A stretch of 33,915 bases of DNA. Origin: Stieleria sedimenti (GTDB lineage: Bacteria > Planctomycetota > Planctomycetia > Pirellulales > Pirellulaceae). Below, piece by piece: positions 7,691 through 16,144 of this stretch. Location: contig NZ_JANZKV010000104.1 of NCBI RefSeq assembly GCF_025060895.1, forward strand, positions 1-33,915, in the 5' to 3' direction. Made by a program: the position numbers and the translations under genes. The first letter of the stretch is position 1, and every line of letters begins with the position of its first letter. The notes beneath the pieces were generated by a model. That model was not told the origin of the DNA. It made no database searches and was given only the letters and a program-made list of their open reading frames with translations.

Positions 7691-9822
7691 TTGGGGTCGA
7701 TTTGGTGGAGCTGTTTGGATTCGAGTTCGGCGTAACAGTCTGGCAGGTCGAAGCGGGAGAGCACATCGGGTAACAAGGTCGCCAGCGGCCAGTCGTAGTG
7801 CTTGCTTTCGGCGATCGCGGAATACGATGTGAGCGCCTTCTTCAGCGTCACCTGCTTGACGTGGTCGGAAAGGACGGCGGCGAAGGTTGCCGGCAAGGCT
7901 CCCCAATCGAGCCCCGCCAGATGGATCTCGGTGTGACCGATCGATGCCAGCCAGTCGAGCACACGCAGCACATCAAACGTTTTCTGCCCCACGTAAGGTC
8001 GCCCCAGCATCACGCTGTGGATGGCGTACAGGTAGTCGCTGCCATAAGGACTGTGGAACGTCCCGGGCTGGCTGGTGCCGGGAAGTGATTCGCCGATGCC
8101 ACGAACGTCGAGCGTGAAGAACGGCGTTTCGGGTTCGGATTGAATCAGTTCACCGATCAGCGGTTCCTCGCGCAGTTCGGCGTCGCTGGACAAGTGTGAA
8201 ACGTACAAGACGGCGCGTTTACCGGCCCGCGGCGGACGTGAATGCCAGCGCTGGTCGGTCAAGCGATAGACGATCGCATGGATTCCCGGTTCGGTTGCGA
8301 CGGTGTAACCCATCGCGTACTTCGAAGGGTATCCCTTTGCGTTCAGGTAGCTGAAGTTTCGATAGTCGGGGACTTTTAGGCCATCGAGGTTCAGCTTCAG
8401 AACATCGATCAGGGTCGATCGCAGCGATTGTCCTCGCGGGCTGTTCCGTTTCTTCGCGAGCTGCTCTGATTTGTCGCGTGTGAAATCAAAAATCGTGCGG
8501 GTGCCCTCCAGTCGTGCGACTTGTCCGTCGGGGGTGCACCACAGCGTTTCGTCTTTCTCGATCTGGATGTCCGGTTCGGCGGTGAAGGGAACGTTTCCCG
8601 TCGTGGTCAGCACGCCGTCGAACCGACCGTCGGTTTGTCGGTCGTTCCATCCGACCGCACGGTTGAACCAAGCGTACATGGCTTCGCGGTTTTCTTGCGA
8701 GTATCCATGTCCGGTCGGTCCGACAAACAGCGCCACGTTGTCTTCGGCACCGAGCAATTTGTACAGCCGGCGAAGTCGCTCGTACGTCTCTTCCGCTCCT
8801 CGAACGTCAAAGAAGTCTTGTTCTTTGGCCAGGATGATGATGGGTTTGGGCGCCATCGCGGCCAGGAAGTCACTGTGGTCCAGTCCCAGCGGGAACACAT
8901 CCGGCGGGCACTGCTCGGTGTCTTGCGGCAATTCGTTTTCCAAATTGCGTCGGAACGTGGAGACAAAGCACGCCGGTGCTCCCATCGACCAGCGGTCATC
9001 CAGCCCACACAACCAGGTCGTCATCGTCCCGCCGCCGGAATTACCGGTCACGCCGATCCGCTGTGGATCGACTTCCGGGCGGGTGGTCAGGTAATCGAGG
9101 GCGCGGATTCCGTCCCAGGCGCGCCAGTTGCCAAAAAACTCGCCGACAAGAAACTGTTGGTTGCCCGCGTGCAGGTGTTCACGGACACCGACACCGATTT
9201 CCGATTTCAAGTTTTCGTCGGGGTACTGCAAACGCTCGCCCTGTCCGATCGGATCGTAGATCAAACAGACGTAACCGAGTCGCGCCAACCCTTGCGCGAA
9301 CGCTTGATAAGGCTCGGCGGCCTTGCCGTTGGAGGAGTGTCCGCAGGTTCCGACGACTGCGGGCAGTTTTCCGCTTGCGTCGTTGGGAATGTAGAGGTTT
9401 GCCGTGACAGGAAATCCAGGACGGCTTTCGAAGATCACGTTTTCGATTCGATAGGTATCGCGGTGGACGGTTCCTGTGACGCGGGCGTTCAGTGGTGTTT
9501 TGTCCGGATTGGGGCCGAAGGACTGGCGACACTTCGCTTGAACCGATTCAACATAACGCCGTGCATCCTGTTCGGTCTTCAATCCGTTCAGCGTTCGTCG
9601 GTGTTCGTTTTCAAACTGTCGCAACTGGTGAACAAAGAATTCCTGAATCATTCGCGGGAATCGATTCCGGGGGGCGAGCTCATCCGCTGCAAACGCCGTC
9701 GCCTGATACAACGATCCGATCATTGGCAGCGTGAGGGAATGCCCGGCGACGGTTTTGATCGCGTGGCGACGAGAAAAAGAGAAACGCGGTGGTTGATCGG
9801 GTCGGAATCGCGAATCGTTCAT
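7681..9822 (-). CDS. Two-domain alpha/beta hydrolase, acetyl xylan esterase-like, exported
   Basis: Predicted exported carboxylic ester hydrolase (acetyl-xylan-esterase-like), 713 aa. The N-terminus has a twin-arginine-like signal (FSRRHAIKTVAGHSLTLPM, about 16-34). The first alpha/beta-hydrolase domain carries an intact nucleophile elbow, GVTGNSGGG, with the serine near residue 261, and a late histidine in GPTGHGYS. A second hydrolase-like half (about 470-713) has GLDWG where the serine elbow would be. Aspartate nucleophiles are known in epoxide hydrolases and dehalogenases, but decay is equally possible. The reading frame ends in a hairpin repeat that provides the stop (C-terminus DPKVA). 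The gene converges with the sulfatase and diverges from the DUF1592-type gene. Confidence 0.88.
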   Translation of the reverse strand: MNDSRFRPDQPPRFSFSRRHAIKTVAGHSLTLPMIGSLYQATAFAADELAPRNRFPRMIQEFFVHQLRQFENEHRRTLNGLKTEQDARRYVESVQAKCRQSFGPNPDKTPLNARVTGTVHRDTYRIENVIFESRPGFPVTANLYIPNDASGKLPAVVGTCGHSSNGKAAEPYQAFAQGLARLGYVCLIYDPIGQGERLQYPDENLKSEIGVGVREHLHAGNQQFLVGEFFGNWRAWDGIRALDYLTTRPEVDPQRIGVTGNSGGGTMTTWLCGLDDRWSMGAPACFVSTFRRNLENELPQDTEQCPPDVFPLGLDHSDFLAAMAPKPIIILAKEQDFFDVRGAEETYERLRRLYKLLGAEDNVALFVGPTGHGYSQENREAMYAWFNRAVGWNDRQTDGRFDGVLTTTGNVPFTAEPDIQIEKDETLWCTPDGQVARLEGTRTIFDFTRDKSEQLAKKRNSPRGQSLRSTLIDVLKLNLDGLKVPDYRNFSYLNAKGYPSKYAMGYTVATEPGIHAIVYRLTDQRWHSRPPRAGKRAVLYVSHLSSDAELREEPLIGELIQSEPETPFFTLDVRGIGESLPGTSQPGTFHSPYGSDYLYAIHSVMLGRPYVGQKTFDVLRVLDWLASIGHTEIHLAGLDWGALPATFAAVLSDHVKQVTLKKALTSYSAIAESKHYDWPLATLLPDVLSRFDLPDCYAELESKQLHQIDPKVA

Positions 9823-9920
9823 GGAGGGCAGCTCTGAGGGAAGGGGGTGGGCGATCGGGTAGGTGTCGAATTGACGGGCGAACCGAATCGATTCGAGTAT
9901 TCGTCGGGGGCATCGTCGTC

Positions 9921-9926
9921 TATAAT
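9921..9926 (+). promoter_or_regulatory. Possible -10 box (TATAAT)
   Basis: A perfect TATAAT lies in the divergent gap, 90 nt before ATG 10016. No convincing -35 hexamer is found 16-18 nt upstream, so this is a weak prediction based on the hexamer alone. Confidence 0.3.
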
Positions 9927-10015
9927 GATCAACCCATCCTACAACGAAGAGAGAATCCCGTGTGGCAACTCAGCTTGCCAATCCGGCTTGCTCCTGCCCA
10001 CCTCAACAGTTTTTT

Positions 10016-11989
10016 ATGGCATCACGATTTGCCCAATCGGTTTGCGCGCCTGTGGTTGTGTTTTCACTGGCAGTTTTCTTTGCAGACCTGTGCGGTTTGG
10101 AATCGCCTCTCGTCAGTGCGGAAGACGCACGTGTAGTCGACTCAGGTGACGACGACGCAGGCTCGAAAGAGTTGACCGCTGAGGGTGCCGTCGCGTTTGT
10201 GCAATCGTATTGCATCGATTGTCACGTCGGCGACGACGCGGAGTCGGGATTGGACTTGGAAGGATTCGCATCAACGGCGGACGTCGCAAGTTCGATCGAG
10301 GCTTGGAACCGAATCGCGACGCGGGTTCATGAAGGCCAGATGCCGCCGTCGGATTCCGAGATACCATCGCAACAAAGCCGCTCGGCATTCGTCCGTTGGA
10401 TTCGCGAGACGATTTATCAAGCGGTCTGCGACGACGGGGTTCAGCCCGGCGGCCCGATGCTGCGACGACTCAACCGGACCGAATACGCCAACACGGTTCG
10501 CGACTTGCTGGGCATTCCCATCAACGCGGGGCACGCATTACCCGACGATGGAGCTGGCGGGGAAGGGTTTGACAACGCGGCTGAGACGCTGTTCATCTCG
10601 CCGATCTATGCGGAAAAGTACTTGGACGCGGCACGCTCGGCGATCGGCCACGCCTTAAAAGATCCCGACGATCGAACACGGATCATCACGGCCACGCCGA
10701 ATGACAAGCGGTCGCCGGAACAAGCCGCCCGCGAAGTGCTCGCCGGATTCCTGCCGCGAGCGTTTCGCCGCCCCGCCAGTGCCGAAGAAATCGAACAATA
10801 CAGTCAACTGTTCAATCAAGTCTACGAGGAAGACCAGTCCTACATCAGCGCGATCGAGTTCACGTTGGTCGCCGCGATGGTGTCGCCAAAGTTCTTGTTC
10901 TTGTTCGAGCAGGCTGCCGAAACCGACGAACCGACACCGGTTTCGCAGTACGAGATGGCATCGCGGCTGTCGTACTTTCTGTGGGCGTCGATGCCGGACG
11001 ACGAACTGATGCATTTAGCGGCGCAAGGCAAATTGCACGACGACGACGTTTTGGCACAGCAGGTCGCCCGGATGCTACGCAGTGACGTCGACCGCCGCGG
11101 GCTGCGACGCGGGGCGAAGGTCCGTGAATTCGCCACCAGTTTTGTCGAACAATGGTTGGGCACGCGGGCGCTCGGACGCGAATTCAAACCCGACAAATCC
11201 GTCGCGCTCAAGTACGACTCCGAACTCGAAGGCGGCATGAAGTACGAGCCGATCTTCTTTTTCGAAGACTTGTTGGCCGACAACCGTTCGCTGCTGAACT
11301 TGATTGATTCGGATTTTACTTACGTCAATCGAACGCTGGCTCGGCATTACATGGTCAAGGGTGAGTTTCGCGAGCAGCCCAAGAAAGTCGAACTCAGTGA
11401 GAAGGACCATCGTGGCGGGTTGCTGGGGATGAGCGCGGTACTGGCCGTTTCGTCGTTCCCGCATCGAACCAGTCCCGTGTTGCGCGGGAAATGGGTGTTG
11501 GAAACGCTGCTGGGCACCCCACCACCGCCGGCACCGCCGAATGTGCCGGCCTTGGAAGAAACGGTTGATGCCGCCCAGCCGTCTTCGTTGCGGGAGCGGT
11601 TGGAGCGACATCGTTCGGATCCGGTTTGTGCCTCCTGTCACCAAGCGATGGATCCACTCGGTTTCGGACTGGAGAACTATGACGTGCTCGGCCGGTGGCG
11701 GACCGTTGCCGATGGCGTCGCGATCGATGCCAGTGGACAGCTTCCCAGCGGCGAGACGTTCAACGGACCGGACGAGTTGAAAGGGCTGTTGATGGATCGC
11801 AAAGAGCAATTCATGCGGAATTTGACGTCCAAAATGCTCGGCTATGCTTTGGCTCGCGGGCTCACCAACGAAGACGCCTGCGTGGTCGAGTCGATCACGC
11901 GAAAACTCGCCGAAGACGACTACAAAGCACAAACGTTGATTCTGGAGATCGTCAAGAGCGTGCCGTTTCGATACAAGCAGGGTTCGTAG
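10016..11989 (+). CDS. Planctomycete surface cytochrome c-like protein (DUF1587/1595/1592/1588/1585)
   Basis: Exported multi-domain protein of unknown reaction; 657 aa from ATG 10016. This start places a hydrophobic signal segment at residues 10-26. An in-frame GTG at 9962 with an AGAGAGAA box upstream is an alternative that adds 18 residues. Domain blocks in order: CIDCH haem-binding motif (Cys66-His70); LRRLNRTEYANTVRDLLGI (DUF1587); LPRAFRRPASAEEIEQY (DUF1595); FTLVAAMVSPKFLFLFEQ (DUF1592); RGGLLGMSAVLAVSSFPHR through a proline-rich GTPPPPAPPNVP (DUF1588), with a second CxxCH (CASCH, about 538-542); and LTSKMLGYALARGL (DUF1585). The DUF1552 gene follows after 58 nt, the standard pairing in this phylum, so the two probably form a complex or pathway. 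Electron transfer is inferred from the CxxCH motifs. Confidence 0.93.
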   Translation: MASRFAQSVCAPVVVFSLAVFFADLCGLESPLVSAEDARVVDSGDDDAGSKELTAEGAVAFVQSYCIDCHVGDDAESGLDLEGFASTADVASSIEAWNRIATRVHEGQMPPSDSEIPSQQSRSAFVRWIRETIYQAVCDDGVQPGGPMLRRLNRTEYANTVRDLLGIPINAGHALPDDGAGGEGFDNAAETLFISPIYAEKYLDAARSAIGHALKDPDDRTRIITATPNDKRSPEQAAREVLAGFLPRAFRRPASAEEIEQYSQLFNQVYEEDQSYISAIEFTLVAAMVSPKFLFLFEQAAETDEPTPVSQYEMASRLSYFLWASMPDDELMHLAAQGKLHDDDVLAQQVARMLRSDVDRRGLRRGAKVREFATSFVEQWLGTRALGREFKPDKSVALKYDSELEGGMKYEPIFFFEDLLADNRSLLNLIDSDFTYVNRTLARHYMVKGEFREQPKKVELSEKDHRGGLLGMSAVLAVSSFPHRTSPVLRGKWVLETLLGTPPPPAPPNVPALEETVDAAQPSSLRERLERHRSDPVCASCHQAMDPLGFGLENYDVLGRWRTVADGVAIDASGQLPSGETFNGPDELKGLLMDRKEQFMRNLTSKMLGYALARGLTNEDACVVESITRKLAEDDYKAQTLILEIVKSVPFRYKQGS

Positions 11990-12047
11990 CTTCACTTGTT
12001 CCCGGCACGGTACAATCAAAGGGAACATTCACAAAAGGACTAAGCAG

Positions 12048-13430
12048 ATGAACGTCTATTTAGACGACGACACGAATCGTCAGATGCCGCTCTCACGTCG
12101 TACGTTGTTGCGTGGTGCGGGGGCGGCTTTAGCGCTACCCTGGCTCGAAGCGATGATGCCCGGCAAGGTTTCGGCCGCCGAATCGGAGGGCAAGGCACCG
12201 GAGGACTCGCCGCTGCGGATGGCGGCGTTGTTCGTTCCCAACGGCGTTCGGCAAGACATGTGGACGCCGGAAGCAACCGGCCGCGATTTCGAGTTGACGC
12301 CGACCCTGGAGCCCCTGGCTGACGTCAAGGACCAACTCTTGGTGCTGACGAATTTGTGGAACCAGGCCAGTAACTTCGGCGACGGACACTACGTCAAGTG
12401 TTCGGGATTTTTGACCTGCACCACGATCAACAAGTCGTTGGGCATCGATCTGAATTGTAACGGACGGTCGATGGATCAGGTGGCTGCCGATTACTCAGGC
12501 AAACTGACGCCGCTGCCGTCGCTCGAACTCGGCATCGATCCGGTCACGACCGGCGTCGATACCAACGTCGGGTACACGCGTGTTTATGGATCGCACATCG
12601 CCTGGAGCGGTCCGACGAGTCCGCTGGCGCGGGAGTTGAACCCACATTTGGTGTTTGACCGGCTGTTTCGTGCCGGCAACCCCAACAAGGGAGCGGCCCA
12701 GCGTGATCGGCTGCTGTTGGACCGTGTCCTGGAAGATGCCGATCAGTTGAAGCATCGACTCGGTGCGGCGGATCGACAGCGGATGGAAGAGTACCTTCAA
12801 TCGGTCCGCTCGGTCGAGAAACGTTTGCAGAACCAGGACGCCGGCGGAGCCAAACAATGGCAACCGCTGGTCAAGCTGGATCGCCAGAACCGTCCGCCGG
12901 AACAACGCCCCGACGCTTATGTCGAGCAGGTTCGGTTGATGTTGGACATGATCGCGTTGGCGTTCCAAACCGACACCACGCGCGTCTGTACCTTCATGTT
13001 CGGCAACGCCGTCAGCGGCCGTAATTTCTCGTTCTTGGACGGTGTTTCCGGCGGTCACCACGACACCTCGCACCACCAGAACAACGAAGACAAGCTGCGT
13101 CAGTATCAGTTGATCAATCGTTGGCATGTGGAACAGTACGCGTATCTGCTCGGAAAACTTCGCTCGATGAAGGAGCGTGAGGGGACGGTACTGGACAACT
13201 CGATGATCTTGTACGGTTCGGGTCTGCGTGACGGGAACAGCCACAATCCGCACAACCTGCCGATTCTGCTGGGCGGCAGCGGCGGCGGGCGGATCGCCAC
13301 CGGCCAACACCTGTCCTTCGGTCGCGACACGCCACTGGCGAATCTGTATGCCGCGATGTTGAACGCATTTGGAACCGGGCACGAGCGATTCGCCGACAGC
13401 ACGGGGATTTTGCCGGGTATCTTGGCATAG
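12048..13430 (+). CDS. DUF1552 protein, twin-arginine exported
   Basis: Partner of the preceding cytochrome-like gene, 460 aa, full length for DUF1552. The signal region has SRRTLLRGAGAALALPW (about 16-32), a clear twin-arginine type. Family blocks visible are FVPNGVRQDMWTP near 63-75, GGHHDTSHHQNNEDKL near 335-350 (histidine-rich, probably metal binding), and ILYGSGLRDGNSHNPHNLP near 387-405. The fold is related to DUF1501 and sulfatases, but no activity is established. Spacing of 58 nt to the upstream gene suggests co-transcription. The coding region is followed, 5 nt after the stop, by three tandem type-B hairpin repeats in the same orientation. Confidence 0.94.
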   Translation: MNVYLDDDTNRQMPLSRRTLLRGAGAALALPWLEAMMPGKVSAAESEGKAPEDSPLRMAALFVPNGVRQDMWTPEATGRDFELTPTLEPLADVKDQLLVLTNLWNQASNFGDGHYVKCSGFLTCTTINKSLGIDLNCNGRSMDQVAADYSGKLTPLPSLELGIDPVTTGVDTNVGYTRVYGSHIAWSGPTSPLARELNPHLVFDRLFRAGNPNKGAAQRDRLLLDRVLEDADQLKHRLGAADRQRMEEYLQSVRSVEKRLQNQDAGGAKQWQPLVKLDRQNRPPEQRPDAYVEQVRLMLDMIALAFQTDTTRVCTFMFGNAVSGRNFSFLDGVSGGHHDTSHHQNNEDKLRQYQLINRWHVEQYAYLLGKLRSMKEREGTVLDNSMILYGSGLRDGNSHNPHNLPILLGGSGGGRIATGQHLSFGRDTPLANLYAAMLNAFGTGHERFADSTGILPGILA

Positions 13431-13435
13431 CCACA

Positions 13436-13511
13436 AGTGGCGTAAGCTTCCAGCTTGCGAACGTGGCGTAAGCTTCCAGCTTGCGAACGTGGCGTAAGCT
13501 TCCAGCTTGCG
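13436..13511 (+). repeat. Three tandem type-B REP-like hairpins, 26-bp period
   Basis: GTGGCGTAAGCTTCCAGC plus TTGCG begins at 13437, 13463 and 13489. The copies are identical apart from the end of the last, joined by AAC. Each forms a stem C-GTAAGCT / AGCTTGC-G with loop TCC. The array starts 5 nt after the DUF1552 stop, in gene orientation. Confidence 0.92.
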
Positions 13512-13575
13512 TTCCGGCTTAGGAATAGCCTTCGGGACGAGAAAAGGATTGCTGACGAATGTCGCGCCCCATCAC

Positions 13576-13726
13576 AACGCCGTGAAGCATTTTTAGCGGC
13601 ACGGCGCGAGCCGTCCGGTCGCGCTTCAAAAACACCGTGAAAGACCGGAGGGCTCGCGCCCTACCGCTAACAAAAACACCCCGCTTGGCGTCAACCTAGA
13701 TGGCAGTGGGCTCGCGCCCTGCCGCG
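13576..13726. repeat. Type-C repeats: inverted pair plus a third partial copy
   Basis: A plus-orientation copy (13576-13618) runs AACGCCGTGAAGCAT, TTTTAGCGGC, then ACGGC-GCGA-GCCGT. A minus copy (13645-13670) carries AGGGC-GCGA-GCCCT and TTAGCGGT. A third, partial, minus copy is at 13708-13726. The stem changes from AGGGC/GCCCT to ACGGC/GCCGT while the GCGA (GNRA-type) loop is kept. Confidence 0.75.
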
Positions 13727-13793
13727 ACAACCTGGTGAAACACAGCCACCCCGGTGCGCTCCGCGCCCCCAGCATGGATGCCGCTCCCACAAC

Positions 13794-13817
13794 GGCAAGC
13801 AGGATGCTTACCCCACT
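13794..13817 (-). repeat. REP-like hairpin type B variant overlapping a stop codon
   Basis: Minus strand: AGTGG head, G-GTAAGCA, loop TCC, TGCTTGC-C. Compared with other type-B copies, the loop-closing pair (T-A to A-T) and the basal pair (C-G to G-C) are both swapped with pairing kept. The TAA stop of the RND transporter (13808-13810) is the TAA of GTGGGGTAAGC. Confidence 0.8.
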
Positions 13818-16144
13818 TTGTCCTTGGACCTGGCGAATCGACTGAGCATGGCGGGCAACAGCAGCACGTCGGCGAACAACGCGGTGGCCAGGGTCAGGCA
13901 TCCCATGATCCCGAACAGGCGGGCGTCGCGAGAATCACCGGCGATCGCCGATCCCAACCCCGCGACCAACACAATCGTCGTCATCAACAGCGCCGACCCG
14001 ACTCCCGTGAACGCGCGGCGGATGACCTCTTGGTGCGGCCCTCCCAGCTTCATTTCTTCCTGATAGCGCGTCAGAAAGTGAATCGTGTCGTCGACCGCGA
14101 TCCCGACACAGATCGTGAACACACACACCGTCACCATCTCCAGATGTTGGCCGCTGACGACCAGCACGGTTGCCGTCGCCGCGAGCGGAAACAGATTCGG
14201 AATGATGGAGATCAGTCCGATCCGGATCGAGCGATAGACGAGCGTCAACACCAGCCAGATGATGACACTGGCCGTTCCCAGGCTGGTCGCCAAATCGGTG
14301 ACGATTTGATAGATGTTTCGCCATCGCCAGACCGCGCTCCCTTCTAACGCCAGATCGAAATTGGGATGCCGCTGGCCGATCGAATTCAAACCGGCTTCAA
14401 TCCGCTGAAACGGCTCGCTGTAGGCGGCGATTCCCAAATCCTGGACTCGAAACTGAACGGAGGCGAAGCGGCGTTCGGGGACGTAGAAGGCGCGTTTGAG
14501 CGAAGGCGGCAGCAGTTCGAGCAACGTCATCCGTTCCTCTGCATCTCCGTCGCCCGGCAGCGCCGCCAGCAATTGTCCGACCCCCAGCGGGTTGCCGATC
14601 AGCGGTTCGCTGGCCAACAAGGCGTCGATTTCGCCGAGCACGTCCAGCAGTTCGCTTTCGTCTGAATCATGGAACCAGCGGACGTCGACGGTGCTGAACT
14701 CGAGCCCGCCGAGTGACCGGTCCAGGTGCCGAAGCGCCTGAGCCGCCTCGCCCGATTCACTCAATCCGCTGTAACGTTTTTCGTCGGGTTGCAGTTGCAA
14801 GGAAATCAGTGCCATGGCGAAGGTGACGGCGATCGCGATGCGGGCGACCGCGCGGTCGCGGCGCAGCACCCAATCGACCAGCGGCCCGATCCGCCGCAAC
14901 TGTCCGTCGACCAAACTCTTGCCCAGCCCAACATGCAGTCGTCTGCCAAGTGGCGATCGACATCCCAGCGGAATCACCGTCAACACGCTGATGAACGTCA
15001 TCGCAACACCGACGACGCAACAGAGGCCGAAGTCGCGAACGATCTCATGGTGAGCCCACAGCAGTGACAGGAACCCGATCGCCGTGGTGGTGCTGGTCAG
15101 CAAACACGCCATGCCGACACGCGAAATCCCACGACGGGCCGCCTCGTTGACTTCGAGGCCACTGGCACGTTGTTGGCGGATCTCGACCATCAAGTGCACC
15201 GAGTCGGTCAGTCCGACCAGACTGACCAGCACGGGGACGATGATGTCATTGAACGGGTTGTCTTGCAGATCCAGAAAATGCAACATCCCGGTCGTCCACA
15301 AGACACCGACGGCCGGCGACACCGCGACGATCATCACGGCGGAGAAGCCGCGAAACAGAATCACCGCGGAAAGTAACATGATCGAGTAACCGATCAGTTG
15401 GTACTTGGTCGAATCGGTGACGTGATTGTTGGCCATCATCAAATGCAACGGCACCGGGCCGGTCAGTTGAAACTCCAACGCGACACCGGGGAGGGTCGCC
15501 GCAATCGACGCGGCACGTTCACGGATCTCACTGGTCACCGCCTCGTCGCTGGTAACAAAGAACCAGTCGATGCCCAAGTGCATCAGGACGGTCCGCCCGT
15601 CCTGGGAGATCAGTTGTCCGACCGCCAGCGGATTCTCCAAAACTCGGCTGCGAGCCTCGTTCAGCTGACGCTGCGATGCGTTGTCGCTGGGCAGCAGCGT
15701 TCCCGAGAGTCCGAACAGGTTAAAACCGGGAACGCTATCGAGCCACATTACGTTGTCGATCTGCGGCATCGACTGCAGTCCTTCGGCGACCCGCCGCATG
15801 GCACGCAAATGTGATCCGGTGAACAAGTCCGCTTCGCCCGACGGGTCGACGCGCGCGACCAAGACGCATTGTCCGCCGCCGACTTGAAAGGGCTGGACGT
15901 TGTCGCGAACACGGCCGCCACTGGCGTCGTCCATGTTTCGCCGATCGGAGCGATTCGTTGCTCCCGAAGCGTCAACCTGCTGCACGGTTTCGGGGAACCG
16001 TTCCGTGATCAGCGCAGGGTTGGTAAACCCGATCGTCGCCAGCGTCGACATCGCGACAAACACCGCCAGTTGTGCCGCGGGGTGATCGGCCCACCAAAAG
16101 AACAGTCGTGCGGCCATCCCCGTCGTTTGCGTCACCCGTGTCAC
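13808..16144 (-). CDS. RND/MMPL-type transporter
   Basis: Large inner-membrane exporter of the RND superfamily (MMPL/sterol-sensing-like group), 778 aa; substrate unknown, lipid-like cargo being common for this group. Two similar halves are visible. Each has an initial helix (about 24-42 in the first half), a periplasmic loop, then a cluster of helices. The first cluster carries VSLVGLTDSVHLMVEI and the second CVGIAVDDTIHFLTRYQEE, the acidic motifs expected for proton coupling. The GTG start overlaps the stop of the upstream gene by 4 nt (GTGA), indicating translational coupling; ATG at 16117 is an alternative start. Its own stop lies in a hairpin repeat. The context links transport to the coupled redox protein encoded upstream. 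Confidence 0.9.
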   Translation of the reverse strand: MTRVTQTTGMAARLFFWWADHPAAQLAVFVAMSTLATIGFTNPALITERFPETVQQVDASGATNRSDRRNMDDASGGRVRDNVQPFQVGGGQCVLVARVDPSGEADLFTGSHLRAMRRVAEGLQSMPQIDNVMWLDSVPGFNLFGLSGTLLPSDNASQRQLNEARSRVLENPLAVGQLISQDGRTVLMHLGIDWFFVTSDEAVTSEIRERAASIAATLPGVALEFQLTGPVPLHLMMANNHVTDSTKYQLIGYSIMLLSAVILFRGFSAVMIVAVSPAVGVLWTTGMLHFLDLQDNPFNDIIVPVLVSLVGLTDSVHLMVEIRQQRASGLEVNEAARRGISRVGMACLLTSTTTAIGFLSLLWAHHEIVRDFGLCCVVGVAMTFISVLTVIPLGCRSPLGRRLHVGLGKSLVDGQLRRIGPLVDWVLRRDRAVARIAIAVTFAMALISLQLQPDEKRYSGLSESGEAAQALRHLDRSLGGLEFSTVDVRWFHDSDESELLDVLGEIDALLASEPLIGNPLGVGQLLAALPGDGDAEERMTLLELLPPSLKRAFYVPERRFASVQFRVQDLGIAAYSEPFQRIEAGLNSIGQRHPNFDLALEGSAVWRWRNIYQIVTDLATSLGTASVIIWLVLTLVYRSIRIGLISIIPNLFPLAATATVLVVSGQHLEMVTVCVFTICVGIAVDDTIHFLTRYQEEMKLGGPHQEVIRRAFTGVGSALLMTTIVLVAGLGSAIAGDSRDARLFGIMGCLTLATALFADVLLLPAMLSRFARSKDKVG

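Larger units (their letters stand above)
13431..13807. other. Repeat-filled intergenic region between convergent genes
   Basis: About 377 bp with no supported gene. It contains the triple type-B array (13436-13511), a type-C inverted pair (13576-13670), a further type-C piece (13708-13726) and a type-B copy that runs into the RND transporter stop. Open frames here are repeat read-through. Confidence 0.7.

Noticed and set aside
8521-9837. 438-codon open frame on the plus strand over the first esterase
   Set aside because: Opposite strand of a clear alpha/beta hydrolase; no domain, no signal peptide, no plausible start context.
11996-12016. TTGTTC and TACAAT as a promoter for the DUF1552 gene
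   Set aside because: The spacer would be 9 nt, far shorter than usual, and the gene probably shares a transcript with the preceding one.
13436-13511. Triple 26-bp repeat as a CRISPR array
   Set aside because: Units are contiguous except for AAC; there are no unique spacers and no cas genes. It is a tandem of REP-like hairpins.
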